38,650 nucleotides of DNA. Source: JABMMZ01 sp040403495. Its GTDB lineage: Bacteria > Bacteroidota > Bacteroidia > NS11-12g > UBA955. Numbering within the stretch: position 1 is the stretch's first letter; each line of letters begins with the position of its first letter. Location of the stretch: positions 1 to 38,650 of the forward strand of contig JBBAKM010000027.1 in assembly GCA_040403495.1 (NCBI GenBank), in the 5' to 3' direction. Below the pieces are notes generated by a model. It did no database searches and was not told the origin of the DNA. It saw only the letters and a program-made list of their open reading frames with translations. The position numbers and the translations under genes are program-made. Positions 34,224 to 38,650 of this stretch are shown here, one piece after another.

Positions 34224-34676
34224 ATGAACTTAGTAGAAAAAATAAATAAAGACTTAATCGACGCGATGAAAGCGAAAGATGAAATTCGTTTGAGAGCCAT
34301 ACGTGCTATGAAATCAGCCTTTTTGATTGCAGGGACAGAAACCGGCAATAAAGACATTAATGACGAAATAGCGATGAAAGCCATGATGAAAATGGCAAAG
34401 CAACGTAAAGACAGTATTGAAATTTTTGAAAAAGAAAATCGAAATGACTTAGCTCAAAAAGAAAAAGAAGAATTGAGCGTTATTGAAACTTATTTACCAA
34501 AAGCAATGAGTGAAAGCGAACTTATTGATGCGCTAAAACTTATAATCGCTGAAGTAGGTGCCAATGGTATGCAAGAAGTTGGTAAAATAATGCCCGTTGC
34601 TATGAAAAACCTAGCAGGAAAAACCGATGGAAAATCAATAAATGTAGCCCTTAAAAAAATCTTTGATAACAATTAA
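34224..34676 (+). CDS. GatB/YqeY domain protein
   Basis: 150 residues. MNLVEKINKDLIDAMKAKDE, LRAIRAMKSAF, MKMAKQRKDSIEIFEKENR, LAQKEKEELSVIETYLPKAMS and VGKIMPVAMKNLAGKTDGK are typical of YqeY. It corresponds to the tRNA-binding helical domain found at the C-terminus of GatB; the stand-alone protein has no settled function. It precedes a lipoprotein gene that has its own promoter. Confidence 0.93.
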   Translation: MNLVEKINKDLIDAMKAKDEIRLRAIRAMKSAFLIAGTETGNKDINDEIAMKAMMKMAKQRKDSIEIFEKENRNDLAQKEKEELSVIETYLPKAMSESELIDALKLIIAEVGANGMQEVGKIMPVAMKNLAGKTDGKSINVALKKIFDNN

Positions 34677-34695
34677 AATCATTTATTTACCTTTG
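34662..34695 (+). promoter_or_regulatory. Putative promoter of the 34724 gene
   Basis: TTG (34663-34665) and TACCTTTG (34688-34695) are 22 bases apart, overlapping the end of the YqeY-like gene. Confidence 0.5.
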
Positions 34696-34723
34696 TAACT
34701 TAATTATTAAAAATAATCACACC

Positions 34724-35254
34724 ATGAAACAACTTTTTATAAACACCAGTCTTATCCTCTTTATCAGTGTGTTAACTATGGGCGGATGTCTTGAAAAATT
34801 AACAAGCATTAACTTTGATTACACCACTGAAGCAACTCTTTCTGTCGAAGCTATCGAAGCTCCGGGTGAATATGTGATAGGTGAATCTGTTTTAACATCT
34901 TCATTAAAACAAGAACTCGAAAAAAACAATACTTCGCTCGACTTGTTGGATGAATTAACTCTTCGTTCTGCTAAAGTTAGTATTACTGACTCAACCTTAA
35001 ATTTCAATTCTATTGAAAAAATAGAGTTATACATTGCAGCAGATGGAAACCCTGAAGTACTTATTGCTTCAAAAAATCCAGTTTTAGACGGTCAAAACAA
35101 TTTGACATTAACTGTAAATAGCAATGAAAATTTGGCAAATTACATTAAAGCCACTACTTTTACTTACAGAGTTAAAGGAGTTAGTTCAGGACCAATTCCT
35201 GCTATGGATTTAAAAGCAGATGTTGTTTGGACTATCAAAGCAAGTGCTAAATAA
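34724..35254 (+). CDS. Probable lipoprotein of unknown function
   Basis: 176 residues. The N-terminus is hydrophobic and ends LTMGGC (Cys22), a weak but usable lipobox. The rest is predicted to be mostly beta, with regular strands (LRSAKVSITDSTLNFNSIEKIELYI, NNLTLTVNSNENLANYIKA, FTYRVKGVSS). I do not recognise the family. It has its own promoter and a strong terminator. Confidence 0.75.
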   Translation: MKQLFINTSLILFISVLTMGGCLEKLTSINFDYTTEATLSVEAIEAPGEYVIGESVLTSSLKQELEKNNTSLDLLDELTLRSAKVSITDSTLNFNSIEKIELYIAADGNPEVLIASKNPVLDGQNNLTLTVNSNENLANYIKATTFTYRVKGVSSGPIPAMDLKADVVWTIKASAK

Positions 35255-35273
35255 ATCAAAGTGATATTCAACG

Positions 35274-35308
35274 AAAAAACCTCCTTGTAAACAGGGAGGT
35301 TTTTTTTA
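35274..35308. terminator. Bidirectional Rho-independent terminator
   Basis: CCTCC (35280-35284) pairs with GGAGG (35295-35299), extended by TTGT/ACAG pairing, with an A-run before and a T-run after. It serves the lipoprotein gene (plus) and the PAP2 gene (minus). Confidence 0.85.
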
Positions 35309-36049
35309 TTTATTCACTTTATGGAGCTTGTGCATTAAAAATGAGGAAGCAAAGCCAACTACATAACCACAAATAACATCACTCGGGTAATGTTTACCAG
35401 CTTTTACCCTAAGTATTGCCTGCACTGCTGGTAATGCAAAAGCACCAGTCCACAATGCATAATTAGGTTTATTAGGTGCATTATAAGTTTGGTATGCATA
35501 AGCAAAACTAAAACTCAGTGAAGAAACTGTTGTAGTATGTGCTGAAAAAAATGACATTCTACTGTCAGACTTCATTTTTTTAGACATCTCTACCTTTGGA
35601 TTATATACAAGAGGCCGAGGTCTAAGTGTGAGTTTGAAGCTGTTTGACAATGCTTGTGATAACAATAAACTTTGAAAAGCGACACCAGCAATAGGAAAAA
35701 CATTTTGTTTGCTATTTTTATCAAAACAGAAATACAAAAACATCAATCCACTTCCTACGGCTACTCCATCGCTGGTTCGTGCAATTTTGGGATTCCATTG
35801 ATAAGTTGCAATCCTATCAAAACGATTGACATTATTTCTATTTAGACTCAATATGTAAGTTTCTGAAAGTGGTTTAACTTTATTTTGCAAATAAATAGAA
35901 GTCCCCAAAAAACTTGTAGATATTGCCCCTAAGTATGGATCAAATTTTTTGTATGAATATTTATATTGAGCAGCAATATTTGTCGAACATAAAAAAAAGC
36001 CATATATTAATAATGGCTTTAGTTTAAATATATTTTTTAAGAAACCCAT
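35306..36049 (-). CDS. PAP2-superfamily phosphatase
   Basis: 247 residues with several hydrophobic segments, so an inner-membrane protein. The three acid-phosphatase motifs are visible: KLTLRPRP, FFSAHTTT (with SAHT in place of PSGH) and LRVKAGKHYPSDV, with the catalytic His residues and Asp present. Members dephosphorylate lipid pyrophosphates or phosphatidic acid; the substrate here is unknown. Its start overlaps the last base of iscA, so it is translationally coupled to the isc group, which is an unusual partner. Confidence 0.88.
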   Translation of the reverse strand: MGFLKNIFKLKPLLIYGFFLCSTNIAAQYKYSYKKFDPYLGAISTSFLGTSIYLQNKVKPLSETYILSLNRNNVNRFDRIATYQWNPKIARTSDGVAVGSGLMFLYFCFDKNSKQNVFPIAGVAFQSLLLSQALSNSFKLTLRPRPLVYNPKVEMSKKMKSDSRMSFFSAHTTTVSSLSFSFAYAYQTYNAPNKPNYALWTGAFALPAVQAILRVKAGKHYPSDVICGYVVGFASSFLMHKLHKVNK

Positions 36050-36384
36050 TATACCGCAAAACTTTCACCACATCCACAAGTTCTTTTGGCATTAGGATTG
36101 ATAAAGTTAAATCCTTTACCATTTAATCCATCTGTAAAGTCCAATTCTGTACCTGCCAAATACAAGTAACTTTTTAAATCACAAACTACTTTAATTGAAT
36201 TAGTAATAAATTCTTGGTCTCCGTCTTTTGGCTCGTTGTCAAAATCTAAATCATAACTTAAACCACTGCAACCTCCACCTTTTACCGAAACCCTTACAAA
36301 ATAATCTGGACCCATATTTTCTTGACTCATCAACTGTTTAACTTTGTCAAGTGCTCTATCTGTTATTGTTATATCTGCTGACAT
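36049..36384 (-). CDS. iscA: A-type iron-sulfur carrier (HesB/IscA family)
   Basis: 111 residues. The three conserved Cys are 39 (GGGCSGLSY), 103 and 105 (TCGCGESF). It carries Fe-S clusters from IscU to target enzymes. The iscA name is chosen from the context (iscU and iscS upstream on the same strand); SufA or ErpA naming cannot be excluded. A 549-bp repeat-filled gap separates it from iscU, and an AAAATC-type tract lies directly before its ATG. Confidence 0.9.
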   Translation of the reverse strand: MSADITITDRALDKVKQLMSQENMGPDYFVRVSVKGGGCSGLSYDLDFDNEPKDGDQEFITNSIKVVCDLKSYLYLAGTELDFTDGLNGKGFNFINPNAKRTCGCGESFAV

Positions 36385-36417
36385 AATTGATTTTTGATTT
36401 TTAAATTTTTGATTTTT

Positions 36418-36650
36418 GATTTTATACGTTTATGATGCTTCGCGGTTGATTTTAAATTTTTGTTCCGATAGCTATCGGAATGATTTTATATGTTTATGAT
36501 GCTTCGCGGTTGATTTTAAATTTTTGTTCCGATAGCTATCGGAATGATTTTATACGTTTATGATGCTTCGCGGTTGATTTCTAATTTTTGTTCCGGTAGC
36601 TATTGGAATGATTTTATATGTTTATATTACTTCGCGGTTGATTTTTATGA
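36418..36650. repeat. 64-bp tandem repeat, about 3.6 copies, with 18-bp palindrome
   Basis: Copies run 36418-36481, 36482-36545, 36546-36609 and a decaying fourth from 36610. Each begins GATTTTATACGTTTATGATG and passes through GCTTCGCGG. Copies 1 and 2 carry the perfect palindrome TTCCGATAGCTATCGGAA (36463-36480 and 36527-36544). Copy 3 has TTCCGGTAGCTATTGGAA, where both changes convert Watson-Crick pairs to G-T pairs in the plus-strand sense. No coding potential is seen. Confidence 0.9.
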
Positions 36651-36773
36651 TTTTAATAGTTCTTCTTAATTGATATTACAATTTTTATTCCATATCTATC
36701 AGATTGATTTTTAATGTCATTAATTAATCTTTTCGTCCACAACATTGGCAATATTAAGGAAAATTCCTAACCC

Positions 36774-36930
36774 ACTTGGCTGAACCTAGTCACGGCTATT
36801 TCCTAAACCCTAAATCCTACTCCCTAATTCCTAACCCCTAACCCGCTTGGCTGAGCCTAGTCACGGCTATTTCCTAAACCCTAAATCCTACTCCACTTGG
36901 CTGAGCCTAGTCACGGCTTTTTCCTAACCC
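36774..36930. repeat. Three spaced copies of a CTTGGCTGAGCC unit
   Basis: ACTTGGCTGAACCTAGTCAC begins at 36774; GCTTGGCTGAGCC recurs at 36845 and ACTTGGCTGAGCC at 36895, each followed by TAGTCACGGCT. Between them are CCTAAACCCTAAATCCTACT-type degenerate stretches. GGCTGAGCC is a short palindrome. The copies lie directly downstream of iscU on its strand. No gene is seen. Confidence 0.85.
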
Positions 36931-36933
36931 CTA

Positions 36934-37350
36934 TTAATAGTGTTTTTTATCGTCCTCTATCGGTGCTAAACCGTTTTTAACTCTGTAATCATTAATAGCA
37001 GACTTTATGGCATCTTCAGCCAATACACTGCAATGGATTTTTACAGGTGGCAATGCTAATTCTTCAACAATATCCATGTTGTCGATTTTCAGTGCATCAT
37101 CAACTGATTTACCTTTAAGCCATTCTGTCGCTAATGAAGAAGAGGCTATAGCGCTTCCGCAACCAAAAGTTTTGAATTTAGCATCTTTGATAATTCCTGT
37201 GGTTTCGTCAACCTCAATTTGCAGACGCATTACATCTCCACATTCTGGCGCACCTACCAAACCCGTTCCAACTTCTTTTTTATTTTTATCCAACGTTCCA
37301 ATGTTTCTTGGATTGTTGTAATGATCGATTACTTTTTCTGAATAAGCCAT
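36934..37350 (-). CDS. iscU: Iron-sulfur cluster scaffold IscU
   Basis: 138 residues. The three cluster-binding Cys (37, 64 and 107) and Asp39 are all present, as is the chaperone-binding motif LPPVK (100-104). It receives sulfur from IscS and builds [2Fe-2S] clusters. AAAATC-type tracts lie directly before the ATG. It is separated from iscS by the four-helix-bundle gene, where a direct iscS-iscU order is normal. Confidence 0.96.
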   Translation of the reverse strand: MAYSEKVIDHYNNPRNIGTLDKNKKEVGTGLVGAPECGDVMRLQIEVDETTGIIKDAKFKTFGCGSAIASSSLATEWLKGKSVDDALKIDNMDIVEELALPPVKIHCSVLAEDAIKSAINDYRVKNGLAPIEDDKKHY

Positions 37351-37499
37351 GATTTATTTTTGATTTTTGATTTTTGATTTTACTTAACTAAAGAGATTAA
37401 ATATTTTTAATTTTTAATTTTTGTTCCGATATGTTTAATAATGATTTTATTTAATTTAAGTGATTAAATATTTATGAATTTTGATACCTTTATAATTTT
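37351..37499. repeat. Low-complexity TGATTTTT tract upstream of iscU
   Basis: GATTTTT units repeat at about 37351-37381, directly before the iscU ATG on the minus strand. Further on, TTTTTGTTCCGATATGTTTA resembles a copy of the 64-bp unit from 36418 that has lost half of its palindrome. No gene is seen in this stretch. Confidence 0.65.
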
Positions 37500-37868
37500 T
37501 TAGATTTTTAGATTTTCTTGTGTAGTGCTTTTGGTTTTTGACATTATCATTAATATTTCGTTGGTTTCTTTATGTAATTTTTCAAAGTCACTTTCGTTAA
37601 TTTTTCTTGTTTCGTATAACAATTCCAACCAATATAATGCTTCATCTGCTTCTTCTATTACGACTGATATTTTTGATATGAAATCTGCTTTTGATTTAGC
37701 TCTTAAAGTTGAACGATAGTTTGCACCTACAGAAGTTACAGACTTGGTTAATTGCTTAACCAATACACTAGTAACATTTGAAAACTGAACATTCTCCAAT
37801 ACAGCTAATGTATTAATAGCCAATTGCTTGGTTCGGTTTTTCAAATTATCAGCAAATTCACTGTACAT
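37500..37868 (-). CDS. Four-helix-bundle protein (S23 / 23S rRNA intervening-sequence type)
   Basis: 122 residues, predicted all-helical. It matches the four-helix-bundle family first known from proteins encoded in intervening sequences of 23S rRNA: NRTKQLAINTLAVLENV, LVKQLTKSVTSVGANYRSTL, KADFISKISVVIEEADEALY and WLELLYETR. Function is unknown. The family occurs in scattered genome sites in many Bacteroidota. Here it splits iscS from iscU and is flanked on both sides by AAAATC/GATTTTT tracts, which suggests insertion (inference). Confidence 0.85.
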   Translation of the reverse strand: MYSEFADNLKNRTKQLAINTLAVLENVQFSNVTSVLVKQLTKSVTSVGANYRSTLRAKSKADFISKISVVIEEADEALYWLELLYETRKINESDFEKLHKETNEILMIMSKTKSTTQENLKI

Positions 37869-37917
37869 CTTTTATTCTTTTAAAATCAAAAATCACAAAA
37901 TCACAAAATCAAAAATA

Positions 37918-38650
37918 TCAATGCTCCGCCCATTGAATAGATTTCAAATCTATCCCTTCCTTGAACATTTCCCACAACGGACTCATTTCTCTAAGTTTCA
38001 ATACCGCTTCTTTCACGTGGTTGATAGCGTAATCAACCTCTTCATCCGTTGTGAATCTGCTTAATCCAAAACGCAATGATGAATGGGCTAACTCATCGTC
38101 TAAACCCAATGCTTTTAACACATAACTTGGTTCCAAACTAGCACTTGTACATGCTGAACCTGAAGAAACGGCTATATTTTTAACACCCATTATCAATCCT
38201 TCTCCTTCAACATATTTGAATGACATATTGCTAACATGCGGCAATCTGTGTTCTTTACTTCCATTGATGTATGACTCTTCAAGCACCAATAATTCTTTTT
38301 CTAAACGGTCTCTCATTTTAATGATACGTTCGGTGTCCACTTGCATTTCATTTTTACACAATTCGCAAGCTTTACCAAAGCCAACTATACCTGGCACATT
38401 TAGCGTACCACTTCTCATTCCTCTTTCGTGACCACCGCCATCCATTTGAGCAGTTACTTTAACTCTTGGATTTTTTCTTCTTACATACAAGGCACCAACT
38501 CCTTTAGGACCGTACATTTTGTGACCTGTAAAACTCAACAAATCGATATTATCAGCAATTACGTCAACCGGAATTTTACCAACCGCTTGGGTGGCATCGG
38601 TATGAAACAAAACTCCTTTAGAATGGCACAATGCCCCAATTTCTTTCATC
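37918..38650 (-). CDS. iscS: Cysteine desulfurase IscS, N-terminus outside window
   Basis: The C-terminal 243 or more residues are present; the gene runs off the right edge. It takes sulfur from cysteine for Fe-S clusters and tRNA thiolation. FHTDATQAVGKI holds the cofactor-binding Asp and the PLP Lys is in SFTGHKMYGPKG. GGGHERGMRSGTLNVPGIVG follows. The active-site Cys lies in SSGSACTSASLEPSYVLKALG. It is the upstream gene of the isc group; its promoter lies outside the window. Confidence 0.95.
   Translation of the reverse strand, partial: MKEIGALCHSKGVLFHTDATQAVGKIPVDVIADNIDLLSFTGHKMYGPKGVGALYVRRKNPRVKVTAQMDGGGHERGMRSGTLNVPGIVGFGKACELCKNEMQVDTERIIKMRDRLEKELLVLEESYINGSKEHRLPHVSNMSFKYVEGEGLIMGVKNIAVSSGSACTSASLEPSYVLKALGLDDELAHSSLRFGLSRFTTDEEVDYAINHVKEAVLKLREMSPLWEMFKEGIDLKSIQWAEH

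Noticed and set aside
36418..36650. 64-bp repeats as a CRISPR array
   Set aside because: The copies are head-to-tail without variable spacers, and no cas genes are in the window.
36774..36930. CCTAAACCC-rich stretch as telomere-like or origin repeats
   Set aside because: The stretches are degenerate and embedded in a spaced repeat inside an operon; no DnaA-box cluster or dnaA gene is near.

Overview
The window looks like chromosomal DNA of an uncultured-type or little-studied member of the Bacteroidota. It is AT-rich. Many genes are preceded by the Bacteroidota -7 promoter motif TAnnTTTG and lack Shine-Dalgarno sequences. Two secreted proteins end in type IX secretion (T9SS) C-terminal domains, the Bacteroidota-specific DUF4295 gene sits beside rpmG and rpmB, and there is a Bacteroidota-type LeuRS. 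No rRNA, tRNA, CRISPR array, transposase or phage gene was recognised. Most of the window is core metabolism and housekeeping.

Layout. 1-400 holds a partial 120-bp tandem duplication. 401-3171 is a tight three-gene cluster of secreted proteins (two T9SS cargo); the first gene has its only ATG out of frame behind five copies of an 8-bp repeat. 3282-9313 (minus) holds an ABC exporter, a formylglycine-generating-enzyme-like protein without catalytic cysteines, and leuS. 9591-11860 (plus) holds gdhA, psd and a small Cys/Lys-rich secreted protein. 11934-13680 (minus) holds a lipoprotein, an Nfu-type Fe-S protein and a gamma-carbonic-anhydrase-like protein, the last diverging from hutI with overlapping start codons. 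13679-18649 (plus) holds hutI, guaB, a DUF4340-type protein and apbE. 18692-24988 (minus) holds a cyclophilin-FKBP fusion, a glycosyltransferase, dapD, an OmpA-like porin and bshC. 24993-27927 (minus) holds rimO, ftsY, DUF4295, rpmG and rpmB. 28019-33996 (minus) holds a NamZ/DUF1343 protein, a response regulator with its propeller-type hybrid-membrane histidine kinase, and recR. 34224-35254 (plus) holds a YqeY-like gene and a lipoprotein. 35306-38650 (minus) holds a PAP2 phosphatase, iscA, iscU, a four-helix-bundle (S23/IVP-type) gene and the truncated iscS; its gaps are full of repeats.

The most unusual item is inside leuS. A 477-bp segment (159 codons) encoding a DUF559 PD-(D/E)XK-type endonuclease domain is inserted in frame in the CP1 editing domain. 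It is bounded by about 40-bp inverted repeats, each itself a hairpin, and flanked by a 9/10-matching direct repeat 495 bp apart. A solo copy of the same palindromic repeat sits in frame elsewhere in the same gene. This looks like a protein-coding-tolerant mobile palindromic element carrying its own endonuclease. The second is the 8-bp repeat at 404-443, which looks like a phase-variation switch caught in the OFF state. The third is the set of repeats around the isc genes: a 64-bp tandem repeat with an 18-bp palindrome, and AAAATC-type tracts directly before start codons.

All functional calls come from motif recognition by eye; no database search was run.
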